A stretch of DNA of 64,000 nucleotides from CADEFQ01 sp050185195 (lineage in GTDB: Bacteria > Pseudomonadota > Gammaproteobacteria > Steroidobacterales > Steroidobacteraceae): positions 310,001 to 374,000 of the forward strand of contig JBFWZQ010000001.1 in NCBI GenBank assembly GCA_050185195.1, given 5' to 3'. The notes under the pieces are model-generated. The model saw only the letters and a program-made list of their open reading frames with translations. It made no database searches and had not been told where the DNA came from. Both the position numbers and the translations under genes were made by a program. Shown here in pieces: positions 17,049 through 27,280 of this stretch (position 1 is its first letter; each line of letters begins with the position of its first letter).

Positions 17049-18430
17049 AGGCCCTCCTCCGCGAGCGCGAGCGCGCGCACGAGCGCTGCGCCCTTGGCAC
17101 GCACCTCGTCGTACTCGGCGTCCGGGTCGCTGTCGGCGACGATGCCGGCGCCGGCCTGGAAACTGTACTCGTCGCCCTTGAAGACGAGCGTGCGGATCGT
17201 GATCGCCTGGTCCATGTCACCCTGCGCGCCGAAGTAGCCGATCGTGCCGCCGTAGAGCCCGCGCCGCACCGGCTCGAGTTCGTCGATCAACTGCATCGCG
17301 CGCACTTTCGGCGCACCGACCAGCGTGCCGGCCGGGAACGCGGCCGCGAACAGGTCGAAGGCATCGCGGCCCGGGGCGAGCCGGCCCTGCACGCCGCTCA
17401 CCATGTGCATCACGTGGCTGTAGCGCTCGATCGCACGATACGGCTCGACCCGCACGCTACCTGCTTCGGCGACACGCCCCAGGTCGTTGCGCGCGAGATC
17501 GACCAGCATCACATGCTCGGCGTTTTCCTTCGGGTCGGCGCGCAGCGCGGCTTCGTGGGCGGCGTCCACCGCCGCATCGTCGGCGCGCGGCCGGGTGCCG
17601 GCGATCGGCCGCAATTGCGCCGAGCCGCCCTGGAGTTTCACGAGCGCCTCGGGCGAGGAGCCCACCACCGTGTGCTCGCCGAGGCGACAGTAATAAAGAT
17701 AGGGCGAAGGGTTGATCAGGCGCAGCGCGCGATAGACCTGGAACGGGTCGAGGTCGTGGCGGCCGGAGAATTTCGCTGACAGCACGAGCTGGTACACGTC
17801 GCCCGCGGCGATCGCTTCCTTGGCGCGCCGCACGCCATCGAGGTAGTCGCTACGCGTGAGCGACGCCTCGGGCGCACCGTGGCTGCCGCGTGCGGCGCCC
17901 TTCGGCAGCCCGCCGCGCAGCGCGCGCACGATCTCGCGTCGCAGCGACTCGCGCTCGCTCTCCGGGCCGGCGTGCAGCACCGAGATGCCGCGCGTCAGGT
18001 GGTCGAACACGAGCATCGAGCGCGGCGCCACGTAGTGCATCAGCGGCGTGCCCGCCACGGGTTGCGCGTGCGCCGGCAGCTTTTCGAACCAGCGCACCAC
18101 GTCGTAGGCCGCGTAACCGACGAGGCCGCCGGCAAGCGGCACATGGGCGATCTCGGGCTGCGGGCGTGCCACGCGCGCCAGCGCACCGCGCAGGCTCGCG
18201 AGCAGCGCGTCGCGGCCTTCCGGCACCTCGCCCCGCACGCCGTTCAGGTACAGCGCGTCGCTGTCGAGCCGGTACTCGACGCTGTCGCCGAAACCGATGA
18301 ACGAGTAGCGCCCGAGCCGCTCGCCGCCCTCGACGCTCTCGAGCAGGAAGCGCGGCTGGAACGCCCCGAGCTTCATGAACGCCGACACCGGCGTGTCGAG
18401 ATCCCCTGCTATGTCATATGTCTTTCGCAT
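17045..18430 (-). CDS. trpE: Anthranilate synthase component I
   Basis: 461 aa from the ATG at 18430. Converts chorismate to anthranilate. The N-terminal tryptophan feedback site has the LLES-x10-S motif (LLESVEGGERLGRYS), so allosteric inhibition is expected. The catalytic core has PIAGTRPRADD, LVDLARNDLGRVAEAGSV, FPAGTLVGAPKVRAMQLIDELEP and QAGAGIVADSDP. A longer frame from 18475 would start inside the attenuator stem, so the downstream ATG with GGTGGGA before it is preferred. First structural gene of the trp operon. Confidence 0.96.
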   Translation of the reverse strand: MRKTYDIAGDLDTPVSAFMKLGAFQPRFLLESVEGGERLGRYSFIGFGDSVEYRLDSDALYLNGVRGEVPEGRDALLASLRGALARVARPQPEIAHVPLAGGLVGYAAYDVVRWFEKLPAHAQPVAGTPLMHYVAPRSMLVFDHLTRGISVLHAGPESERESLRREIVRALRGGLPKGAARGSHGAPEASLTRSDYLDGVRRAKEAIAAGDVYQLVLSAKFSGRHDLDPFQVYRALRLINPSPYLYYCRLGEHTVVGSSPEALVKLQGGSAQLRPIAGTRPRADDAAVDAAHEAALRADPKENAEHVMLVDLARNDLGRVAEAGSVRVEPYRAIERYSHVMHMVSGVQGRLAPGRDAFDLFAAAFPAGTLVGAPKVRAMQLIDELEPVRRGLYGGTIGYFGAQGDMDQAITIRTLVFKGDEYSFQAGAGIVADSDPDAEYDEVRAKGAALVRALALAEEGL

Positions 18431-18464
18431 TCGTCCCACCCGTCGTCCAGACCCGCGCGCAATG

Positions 18465-18500
18465 AAAAAACCCATCGCCGTCAGCGACGGAGATGGGTTT
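18465..18500 (-). terminator. trp operon attenuator (Rho-independent terminator)
   Basis: On the minus strand AAACCCATC (18500-18492) pairs with GATGGGTTT (18476-18468), with an inner CCGTC/GACGG stem, followed by TTT. The 5' arm CCCATCTCCGTC (18497-18486) can alternatively pair with GACGGGGTGGG (18565-18555) at the trpL stop, one base bulged, forming the antiterminator. This is the classic switch that terminates when Trp codons are read quickly. Confidence 0.92.
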
Positions 18501-18563
18501 GCCGTATCGGAACCTTGAAGCTAGTTGACTGAAGACTAGTCGGTCACGTCAGCGCCCACCCCG

Positions 18564-18614
18564 TCAGGAGTGTCGCCACCACCAGCAGCGCGCCGTGTGA
18601 ACGTGAGCAGTCAT
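18564..18614 (-). CDS. trpL: trp operon leader peptide
   Basis: 16-residue peptide MTAHVHTARCWWWRHS with three consecutive Trp codons (TGG TGG TGG), followed by TGA. Ribosome stalling at these codons under tryptophan starvation would free the antiterminator segment at 18565-18555. No Shine-Dalgarno is possible in a normal position: the -10 element ends 6 bp before the ATG, so the transcript probably begins at or next to the A of AUG (leaderless). That is known for the rhizobial trpL (rnTrpL/peTrpL). trpE starts 133 bp downstream of the leader stop. Confidence 0.9.
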   Translation of the reverse strand: MTAHVHTARCWWWRHS

Positions 18615-18620
18615 TCGGGC

Positions 18621-18649
18621 AGTATGGCGAGGGGGCGTTGCAGCGTCAA
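18621..18649 (-). promoter_or_regulatory. Sigma-70 promoter of the trp operon
   Basis: On the minus strand TTGACG (18649-18644) is separated by 17 bp from CATACT (18626-18621). The expected transcription start falls at about 18614, the first base of trpL. The -35 lies inside the spacer of a divergent promoter. Confidence 0.8.
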
Positions 18650-18665
18650 TGGCGGCCCCTACAAT
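18638..18665 (+). promoter_or_regulatory. Divergent promoter for the 18697 gene
   Basis: TTGCAG (18638-18643), 16 bp, TACAAT (18660-18665). It interlocks with the trp promoter on the other strand, so the two polymerases cannot bind together. Confidence 0.6.
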
Positions 18666-18696
18666 GGGCAAGACACCCACTCACCCGGAGGATGCC

Positions 18697-19032
18697 GTGG
18701 ACTTCAGGGGACTCCTCGACGCCTGGCGCACCGGCGGCACGTCGCCGCGCACGGCAACGGAATACGCGGTGCGGCTGCCGATCGACGACGCCGCGCGACT
18801 CGCGGCGCTCGCGGACATGTTCCCCGGGCGCACGCGCGAACAGTTGATCACGGAGCTGCTGTCGGTCGCCCTCGACGAACTCGCGACCGCGATGCCCTAC
18901 GAGGCCGGCCGCAAGGTGATCTCGCACGACGACCAGGGCGACCCCGTGTACGAGGACATCGGGCTCACGCCGAAGCTGCTCGAGCTGACGCGCAAACACC
19001 GGAAACGGTTGCAGTCCGAGCTGTCGAAATAG
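18697..19032 (+). CDS. Small conserved protein of unknown function
   Basis: 111 aa from a GTG at 18697, preceded by GGAGG (18687-18691) at good spacing. The sequence MDFRGLLDAWRTGG, AREYAVRLP-like TATEYAVRLPIDDAARLAALADMFPGRTREQLITELLSVALDEL and a basic C-terminus resemble small proteins found in pseudomonads and relatives, sometimes annotated as type 1 pili tip component without clear basis. The middle segment looks like a ribbon-helix-helix-type helical pair, which is a guess. The HerA-like ATPase starts 5 bp after the stop, so they are co-transcribed. Confidence 0.7.
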   Translation: MDFRGLLDAWRTGGTSPRTATEYAVRLPIDDAARLAALADMFPGRTREQLITELLSVALDELATAMPYEAGRKVISHDDQGDPVYEDIGLTPKLLELTRKHRKRLQSELSK

Positions 19033-19037
19033 CGCGC

Positions 19038-21467
<2,430 letters not shown>

Positions 21468-21950
21468 ATGCCCTCTTTCGACGTCGCCTCCGAAGTGAAC
21501 CTCCACGAACTCGCGAACGCGGTGGACCAGGCGAACCGCGAGCTCGCGCAGCGTTTCGACTTCCGCGACACCGGCGCGAAGTTCGAGCTCGAGGAGCACA
21601 CGATCACGCTGCATGCGCAGGTCGAGTTCCAGTTGAAGCAGATGCTCGACATCCTGAAGGTGAAACTCGGCAAGCGCGGCATCGACGTCGCCTGCCTCGA
21701 GGAGCAGGACGCCGAGACGAACCTCGCGGCGGCCCGCCAGCAGGTGCTCCTGCGCCATGGCATCGATCACGAGACGGGCAAGAAGATCTCGAAGCTGGTG
21801 AAGGACTCGAAGCTCAAGGTGCAGAGCGCGATCCAGGGCGAGAAGGTGCGCATCACCGGCAAGCAGCGCGACGACCTGCAGGCGGCGATCGCGCTGCTGA
21901 AGAAGACGCCGTTCGACCGGCCGCTGCAGTTCGAGAATTTCCGCGACTAA
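21468..21950 (+). CDS. yajQ: YajQ family cyclic-di-GMP-binding protein
   Basis: 160 aa, full length. MPSFDVASEVNLHELANAVDQANRELAQRFDF and the C-terminal VRITGKQRDDLQAAIALLKK, FDRPLQFENFRD are near-invariant in the YajQ family. Members bind cyclic di-GMP and in Xanthomonas act through a transcription factor to control virulence genes. It follows the HerA-like ATPase without a gap and its stop overlaps the convergent BtuF-like stop by 4 bp. Confidence 0.93.
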   Translation: MPSFDVASEVNLHELANAVDQANRELAQRFDFRDTGAKFELEEHTITLHAQVEFQLKQMLDILKVKLGKRGIDVACLEEQDAETNLAAARQQVLLRHGIDHETGKKISKLVKDSKLKVQSAIQGEKVRITGKQRDDLQAAIALLKKTPFDRPLQFENFRD

Positions 21951-22843
21951 CGCGCCGCGTCGAGCAGCCGACAGAGCCCCGCGGTGGCTTCGATGGCACC
22001 CGGCCCCATGCGATCGAGCCTCGGATCGTCGAACACGTAGAGGTGGCCCGCGGCGGTGGCCGCGAGATGCGGGAAGCGGCGCCACTGCGCGATCCACCGC
22101 GACGCTTCTTCACGCGGAGCGGAAGCGACGACCACCTGCGGATCGCGCGCGAGCACGGCTTCGATGCCGAGCGAGGGCGCCGCAACGCGCTCGCTCGCAA
22201 AGGCGTTACGCGCGCCGCACACGGCGAGCGCATCGGTCACGATGTGCGTGCCGCCGATCGAGTAGATCGGCTGGCTCCAGACCTGGTACAGCACCGTGAG
22301 CGGCGTGCGACCGCCATAAGTGGCGCGCAGCGCGGCGAGCCGCGCGGCGAGGCGTTCGGCTTCGCGATCGGCAACGGCCTCCGTGCCGGCCAGCCGGCCG
22401 AGCCGCGCGATGCTCGGTGCGATGTCGGCGAGGCGCGTGTAGCGCGTCGTGTAGACCGGGAAACCCAGCCCGCGCACGCGATCGACCATGAGCGGCGAGG
22501 TGATCGCGTCGGTGACGACGACGACGTCGGGCCGCAGCGCGACGAGGCGCTCGAGGTTGATTGCCTGCACGTCGCCGATGCGCGGCACGCGCTTCGCGGC
22601 GGCCGGCTCATCGGCAAAGCGGATGGTCGCCACGACACGGTCGCCGGCGCCGGCCGCGAACAGCAATGCCGTGGCGCCTGGCGCCAACGCCACGATGCGT
22701 TGCGCGGGGTGCGTGAGGGCCAACGCCTGCCCGGTGTCGTCGACCGCCGGCGCGCGCGTCGCAGCCGGCGCGGCGGCTTGCACCGCACCGGCTGCCAGGA
22801 GCGCGGCGACGATCCACGCCGCCGCGACGCGGCGGGCGGTCAG
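21947..22843 (-). CDS. BtuF-like periplasmic substrate-binding protein
   Basis: About 298 aa. After a hydrophobic signal segment (VAAAWIVAALLAAGAVQAAA) comes a class III binding-protein fold with QRIVALAPGATALLFAAGAGDRVVATI, RIGDVQAINLERLVALRPDVVVV and a C-terminal HLAATAAGHLYVF, as in cobalamin- or heme/siderophore-binding BtuF/HmuT proteins. The start is uncertain. A CTG at 22843 sits in a CTGA overlap with the HiPIP stop and gives a clean signal peptide. The only ATG (22969) would overlap the HiPIP gene by 130 bp. No ABC permease or ATPase is adjacent, so the transporter must be elsewhere. Confidence 0.75.
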   Translation of the reverse strand: MTARRVAAAWIVAALLAAGAVQAAAPAATRAPAVDDTGQALALTHPAQRIVALAPGATALLFAAGAGDRVVATIRFADEPAAAKRVPRIGDVQAINLERLVALRPDVVVVTDAITSPLMVDRVRGLGFPVYTTRYTRLADIAPSIARLGRLAGTEAVADREAERLAARLAALRATYGGRTPLTVLYQVWSQPIYSIGGTHIVTDALAVCGARNAFASERVAAPSLGIEAVLARDPQVVVASAPREEASRWIAQWRRFPHLAATAAGHLYVFDDPRLDRMGPGAIEATAGLCRLLDAAR

Positions 22844-23193
22844 GCCGTGCCCGGCTTCTTGGCCCAGACGCTGCACCAGCCGTTCGAAGCGACCAGTTTC
22901 TTCGGGAAGATGTTGCACGGGCGCCAGGCATCGCCGTCCTTGCCGGTGAGATGCATGCAATTGGCGCAATGCTGGCCGGGCTTGTAGGCCGGGTTCTTCT
23001 TGGCATCGACGAGCTTGGCGTCGTGCACGTAGTGCAGCGCCACGGCCTGTGCTTCTTTCTCGTCGAGGTGCGGGAACGCGGCGGCCGCCGTCGTGGCGGG
23101 CGCGGCCATGGCGCTCGCGCCGGCGAGGCCCGCCGCGGCGGTCACGGTCACACCCAGCAACTGGCGTCGTGTCATTCGATCGTTCGAATTCAT
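22840..23193 (-). CDS. High-potential iron-sulfur protein (HiPIP)
   Basis: 117 aa from the ATG at 23193 with GGAGG 7 bp upstream. A twin-arginine signal (MTRRQLLGVTVTAAAGLAGASAMA) exports the folded protein. The mature domain has the HiPIP cysteine pattern: CANC, then C in WRPCNIFP and C in NGWCSVWAKK, ligating one [4Fe-4S] cluster. HiPIPs carry electrons in the periplasm between the bc1 complex and terminal acceptors. Its stop overlaps the start of the BtuF-like gene, an unusual pairing. Confidence 0.92.
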   Translation of the reverse strand: MNSNDRMTRRQLLGVTVTAAAGLAGASAMAAPATTAAAAFPHLDEKEAQAVALHYVHDAKLVDAKKNPAYKPGQHCANCMHLTGKDGDAWRPCNIFPKKLVASNGWCSVWAKKPGTA

Positions 23194-23279
23194 CGGGGGA
23201 CCTCCGGGGGTCGCAAACAGGGGGGATGCGGATGATACGCCCCAGTGCCGCACGACGACGCGAATGAGAACGGTTCAGG

Positions 23280-24914
23280 TCACTGGCTGTCGAACGCGAT
23301 CCCGCCGCCGATCACCGTCATCACGATGCGCGTCGCCAGGATCTGCTCGTCCGGCACCGCCATGATGTCCTGCGAAAGCACGGTGAAGTCCGCGAGCTTG
23401 CCCACTTCCAGCGTGCCCCGCTCCTGCTCTTCGAATGCCGCGTAGGCCGGCGCCCACGTGAGCATGCGCAGCGCCTGTGCACGCGACACACGCTCTTCCC
23501 GATGCCAGTCCGCATCGGCAAAGCCGTCGGGTGAGCGCCGCACCGTGGCTGCGTAGAACTCCTGGATCGGGTCGCCGCGCTCGACGGGCGCATCAGTGCC
23601 CGCCGCGACGACGGCGTGCGATGCGAGCAGGCTCTGCCACGCATAGGCGCCTTTCAGCCGCGCGGGGCCGAGGCGCGCGGGCGCGAAATAGAGATCGCTG
23701 ATCGCGTGCGAGGGTTGCATCGAAGCGATCACGCCGAGCGCGGCAAAACGCGGCAGGTCCGCGGCGTCGAGTACCTGCGCGTGTTCGATGCGCCAGCGCG
23801 GCTTGGCGATCGCACGCGCCGCCGGCGGCACCGCCGCGAACGCACGCTCGTAGAGATCGAGCACGAGGCGGTTGGCGCGATCGCCGATCGCGTGGGTTTC
23901 GACCTGGATGCCCTGTCGCAGGGCCGCCGTCAGCACGGGAATCAACTGCGATTCGGTATTGAGCAGCAACCCCTGGCTTTGCGGTGCATCGCTGTAGGGC
24001 GCGAGCAGGGCAGCTCCGCGCGAACCGAGTGCGCCGTCCATGTAGAGCTTGATGCCGCGCACGGTGAAACGATCGCCGCAGGGGTGGCGCGCGATCCTGC
24101 CGGCGAGGAGCGCCTGCGCGTCCTCGCCCGGCCCGCCCACCGCGTCGTAGAGGCGCAGCCGGAGGCGGCCCTGCCCGTACAGCGTGCAGAGGCGTTGCAC
24201 TTCGGCGAGCGTGTTGCCGGCGATCTGCAGTTGCGTCCAGCCGAGGCGCACGCTGCGTGCGGCGCCCAATTCGAGCGCACGCAGCTCGTCTGCGTCGGTG
24301 GGCGGCGGCACGAGCCGCTCGACGAGCGCCACGGCGCCGTCGATCAGCATGCCGGTCGGCGCGCCGGACGCGTCGCGCAGGATTTGCCCACCCGCGGGAT
24401 CGGGCGTTTTCGCATCGACACCGGCGAGCGCGAGCGCACGGCTGTTGGCGATTGCGGCATGCCCATCGGCGCGCGTCAGCAGGACGGGGCGGTCGGCGAC
24501 GACCGCATCGAGCGCCTGCCGCGTCGGGAATTCGGCGGGTTGCCAGCGTGATTCGATCCAGCCCCGCCCGGTGATCCAGGGCGCCGTTCTGCTCGCCGCG
24601 CGCGCGGCGAGCCTGCGCTGCAGTTCGGCAAGGCTCGTCGTGCCCTCGAGGTCGAACTCGAGCTCGCGAAAGCCGATGCCGGCAAGATGCGCGTGCGCGT
24701 CACTGAAGCCGGGCACCACGGTCGCGCCGCGCAGGTCGATCCGCTGCGCGCCCCGTGGCGCCCGGCGCAGCGCGGTGGCGCTGGGCCCGATGTAGCGGAT
24801 GCGCCCGCCCTCGACGACGATCGCATCCGCGCCCTTCGGCTGGTCGGCCGCCGTGTGCAGGTTCGCATTGAAGAAGACAGCCGCTTCGAGTGCGGCGATG
24901 GCGAGCAGGTTCAT
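23280..24914 (-). CDS. YtcJ-type amidohydrolase (amidohydrolase 3 family)
   Basis: 544 aa. Metal-dependent hydrolase with the N-terminal HxH of GFSDAHAHLAG, IKLYMDGALGSRGAAL, HAIGDRANRLVLDLYE, RWRIEHAQVL and AAGTDAPVERGDPI in the order found in YtcJ/NfdA-like enzymes. The catalytic metal ligands appear intact. A hydrophobic N-terminus (MNLLAIAALEAAVFF) may be a weak signal peptide. It is the last gene of a run from feoA and overlaps ltrA by 4 bp; GGAGGG precedes the ATG. Substrate unknown, probably an amide, cyclic amide or formamide. Confidence 0.85.
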   Translation of the reverse strand: MNLLAIAALEAAVFFNANLHTAADQPKGADAIVVEGGRIRYIGPSATALRRAPRGAQRIDLRGATVVPGFSDAHAHLAGIGFRELEFDLEGTTSLAELQRRLAARAASRTAPWITGRGWIESRWQPAEFPTRQALDAVVADRPVLLTRADGHAAIANSRALALAGVDAKTPDPAGGQILRDASGAPTGMLIDGAVALVERLVPPPTDADELRALELGAARSVRLGWTQLQIAGNTLAEVQRLCTLYGQGRLRLRLYDAVGGPGEDAQALLAGRIARHPCGDRFTVRGIKLYMDGALGSRGAALLAPYSDAPQSQGLLLNTESQLIPVLTAALRQGIQVETHAIGDRANRLVLDLYERAFAAVPPAARAIAKPRWRIEHAQVLDAADLPRFAALGVIASMQPSHAISDLYFAPARLGPARLKGAYAWQSLLASHAVVAAGTDAPVERGDPIQEFYAATVRRSPDGFADADWHREERVSRAQALRMLTWAPAYAAFEEQERGTLEVGKLADFTVLSQDIMAVPDEQILATRIVMTVIGGGIAFDSQ

Positions 24915-26077
24915 GAGAGGGCCCTCCTTTCCCACGCGGCAATCAGGACCAGGACGCCGGTCGCCAGTGCCGAAAGCTGCAGCGCCGTCAGCGCATGATG
25001 CATGAACGGGAACGCGAGCGCGGCCAGCAGCAGCAGGCCCGCGACGTGCGACAGCGGCGGCAGCCGCCGTGCGTTCGTGGACCACTTGAACAGCGCATTG
25101 CCGGTTACGTAGATCATGGGACCGCCGACGATGGCCGCGACCATCGCGCCGCCCGCATGGCCCGGATGGGCCAGCACCAGCTCGTCGGCGACGGCGCAGA
25201 CGATGATGCCAGCCACGATCACGATGTGCAGGTAGGTGTAGGCGAGGCGCGCGATCTTGCCCGGGAGCGCGGCATGCGCCATCGCATGTTCGCCGCGGCT
25301 GGCGCCGCTGTCGAAATAGAGCCACCACATCGCGGCACTGCCGGTCACCGCGACGACGAACGCGCTGGCGCCCGTGGGCGACCACTCGAGCGCCGCGAAG
25401 GTCGCGCCGGTCACGAGCAGCGATTCGCCGAGCGCGATGATCACGAAGAGGCCGCAGCGCTCGGCCATGTGGCTCGCGTCGATATCCCACTCGGCGGCGT
25501 TCGATCGCCCGAGGCCGGGGACGTGGAAGTAGGCGAAGGGCCCGGCCAGGTCGATCGCGATCGCCAGCGCCCAGGCGATGAGCCGGACCTGATCCGCCGC
25601 GAACCCACCGATCAACCAGGGCAGGCCCGACAGGACGGACCAAACGAAGATGCGCAGGAAATTGGCGCGCCTTGCACGCGACTCGCCGCGCAAGGCCCAC
25701 AACATGAAGGCATTGCGGCCGCACTGCATGCAGACGTAGGCGAGCGCAAACACCTCGCCGCGCCCGCCGAAGGCCCCGGGCAGGGCGGCGGCCAGCACGA
25801 GCCCCGCGAACATCAGCACGAGCAGCGTGACGCGCACCGCCGGCCGCTCGGGGTCCAGCCAGTTGGTCACCCAGGAGGTGTAGATCCACACCCACCACAC
25901 GGCGAGCAACAGCAGGGCGATGCGCACGGCGCCGGCGCCCGAAAGATCGGCGAGCAGTGCGTGCGAGAGCTGCGTGACCGCGAACACGAACACGAGGTCG
26001 AAGAACAGCTCGATGGCACCGACCCTGCCGCTGCCAGCGCCGCCCCGTCGGCGCAGCAGGCTCGGTGCGGCGGCCAT
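24911..26077 (-). CDS. Low temperature requirement protein A (LtrA) family membrane protein
   Basis: 388 aa, about ten membrane segments. The N-terminal VGAIELFFDLVFVFAVTQLSHALL and the later HMAERCGLFVIIALGESLLVTGATF are the LtrA family hallmarks; WWLYFDSGASRGEHAMAHA is also typical. Function is not firmly known: first described from low-temperature growth in Listeria, and common as a stand-alone membrane protein. The ATG overlaps the dmeF stop (TGATG) and the stop overlaps the amidohydrolase start (ATGA). Confidence 0.88.
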   Translation of the reverse strand: MAAAPSLLRRRGGAGSGRVGAIELFFDLVFVFAVTQLSHALLADLSGAGAVRIALLLLAVWWVWIYTSWVTNWLDPERPAVRVTLLVLMFAGLVLAAALPGAFGGRGEVFALAYVCMQCGRNAFMLWALRGESRARRANFLRIFVWSVLSGLPWLIGGFAADQVRLIAWALAIAIDLAGPFAYFHVPGLGRSNAAEWDIDASHMAERCGLFVIIALGESLLVTGATFAALEWSPTGASAFVVAVTGSAAMWWLYFDSGASRGEHAMAHAALPGKIARLAYTYLHIVIVAGIIVCAVADELVLAHPGHAGGAMVAAIVGGPMIYVTGNALFKWSTNARRLPPLSHVAGLLLLAALAFPFMHHALTALQLSALATGVLVLIAAWERRALS

Positions 26078-27036
26078 CAGGGTGCGCGTTCCGGCGGCGC
26101 GTGATCCGTGCAACGGTGTGCTTCGACGGATACGTGCACGATCTGCGGCAGGTGCGCGAGGCGCTGTTTGTAGATCTCCGGTTCGAGCGGCGTCGCCGTG
26201 ACCAGCGAGACGATCGCGGCGTGGCGGCCCGGGCCGACCCGCCACAGGTGCAGGTCGTTGACCGTCTCGTCGCCGACCTCGATGGCGGCGCGCACGGCAC
26301 GCGCCAGCGCCGGATCGAGGTCGGCGTCGAGCAGCACGGCGCCCGTGTCGCGCATCAGCCCCACTGCCCAGCGGGCGATCACGAAGGCGCCGGCGAGCCC
26401 GATCACCGGGTCGAGCCAGGCCCAGCCGAGCCAGCGGCCGAGGACGAGCGCGGCGATCGCGGCGATCGACGTCAGCGCGTCGGCCAGCACGTGCAGGTAG
26501 GCAGCGCGCAGGTTCTGGTCGACCGTGTGCCCGTGCGCGTGGTCGTGATCGCCGTGGTCGTGATCGTGATCGTGATCGTGGCCGGGACCGAGCAACCGCG
26601 CGCTGACGAGGTTCACCGCGAGCCCGAGGACCGCCACGGCGATCGCTTCGTTGAAGGCGATGGTGACCGGCTGGAACATGCGCTGCACGGATTCGACCGC
26701 GATGACGATCGCGGCCACGGCCATGATCAGCGCACTCGCGAAACCGGCGAGGTCGCCGACCTTGCCGGTGCCGAAGCTGAAGCGGCTGTTGCGCGCATGG
26801 CGCCGCGCGAACGCGTACGCGAGGCCGGCGATGCCGAGGGCCCCTGCGTGCGTGGCCATGTGCCAGCCGTCGGCGAGCAGGGCCATCGAACCGAACAGCG
26901 TGCCGGCGACGATCTCGCCGGCCATCATCGCGAGCGTCAGCCCGACGACCCACCAGGTGCGCCGCGCGTTGCGGTCGTGGTGCTCGCCCAGGAAGACGTG
27001 ATCGTGTTCGTCGTGTTCGGTGCTATGGACGTGCAT
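26077..27036 (-). CDS. dmeF: CDF family Co(II)/Ni(II) efflux transporter
   Basis: 319 aa from the ATG at 27036. The N-terminus HDHVFLGEHHDRNARRTWWVVGLTLAMMAGEIVAG closely follows DmeF. Metal-site residues appear as the HxxxD-type pairs in LLADGWHMATHAG and HVLADALTSIAAI. A His/Asp-rich loop (GHDHDHDHDHGDHDHAHGH) lies between membrane helices 4 and 5 and is encoded by a 6-bp tandem repeat. It would pump Co2+/Ni2+ to the periplasm by proton exchange. Location directly behind feoB suggests that it offsets non-specific metal entry with ferrous iron. Confidence 0.88.
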   Translation of the reverse strand: MHVHSTEHDEHDHVFLGEHHDRNARRTWWVVGLTLAMMAGEIVAGTLFGSMALLADGWHMATHAGALGIAGLAYAFARRHARNSRFSFGTGKVGDLAGFASALIMAVAAIVIAVESVQRMFQPVTIAFNEAIAVAVLGLAVNLVSARLLGPGHDHDHDHDHGDHDHAHGHTVDQNLRAAYLHVLADALTSIAAIAALVLGRWLGWAWLDPVIGLAGAFVIARWAVGLMRDTGAVLLDADLDPALARAVRAAIEVGDETVNDLHLWRVGPGRHAAIVSLVTATPLEPEIYKQRLAHLPQIVHVSVEAHRCTDHAPPERAP

Positions 27037-27280
27037 GGCGCGACTTCGCGCCGGCATTCGCGGGGTTGGCGGAACAGCTACCGCAGCCGCCCCCGAGACT
27101 CCGCGTCGCCCGGCGCAGGAGCGGCGCCATGATGCCCCGGCCGAGTCGCCCCGCAAACCCCTCGGCCGGAAAAGCGTCGTGCAGCGTGCGTACCGCCCGA
27201 AGGCGCGGCCTGGCCGGCATCAGCTGCCACAGCACCGAGAGCACGGCGAGCGCGACGATGACGGCGGCGAGCGCGTTCAT
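27023..27280 (-). CDS. FeoB-associated small Cys-containing membrane protein
   Basis: 85 aa from the ATG at 27280, in an ATGA overlap with the feoB stop. One membrane helix (NALAAVIVALAVLSVLWQLM) is followed by a basic segment and a GGGCGSC motif near the C-terminus. Small proteins of this layout often follow feoB in gammaproteobacteria in the place of FeoC. It may bind Fe or an Fe-S cluster or tune FeoB, which is inference from position. It overlaps dmeF by 14 bp. Confidence 0.75.
   Translation of the reverse strand: MNALAAVIVALAVLSVLWQLMPARPRLRAVRTLHDAFPAEGFAGRLGRGIMAPLLRRATRSLGGGCGSCSANPANAGAKSRHARP

Noticed and set aside
18431..18475. trpE start at 18475
   Set aside because: That ATG is inside the attenuator stem and the added residues are not conserved.
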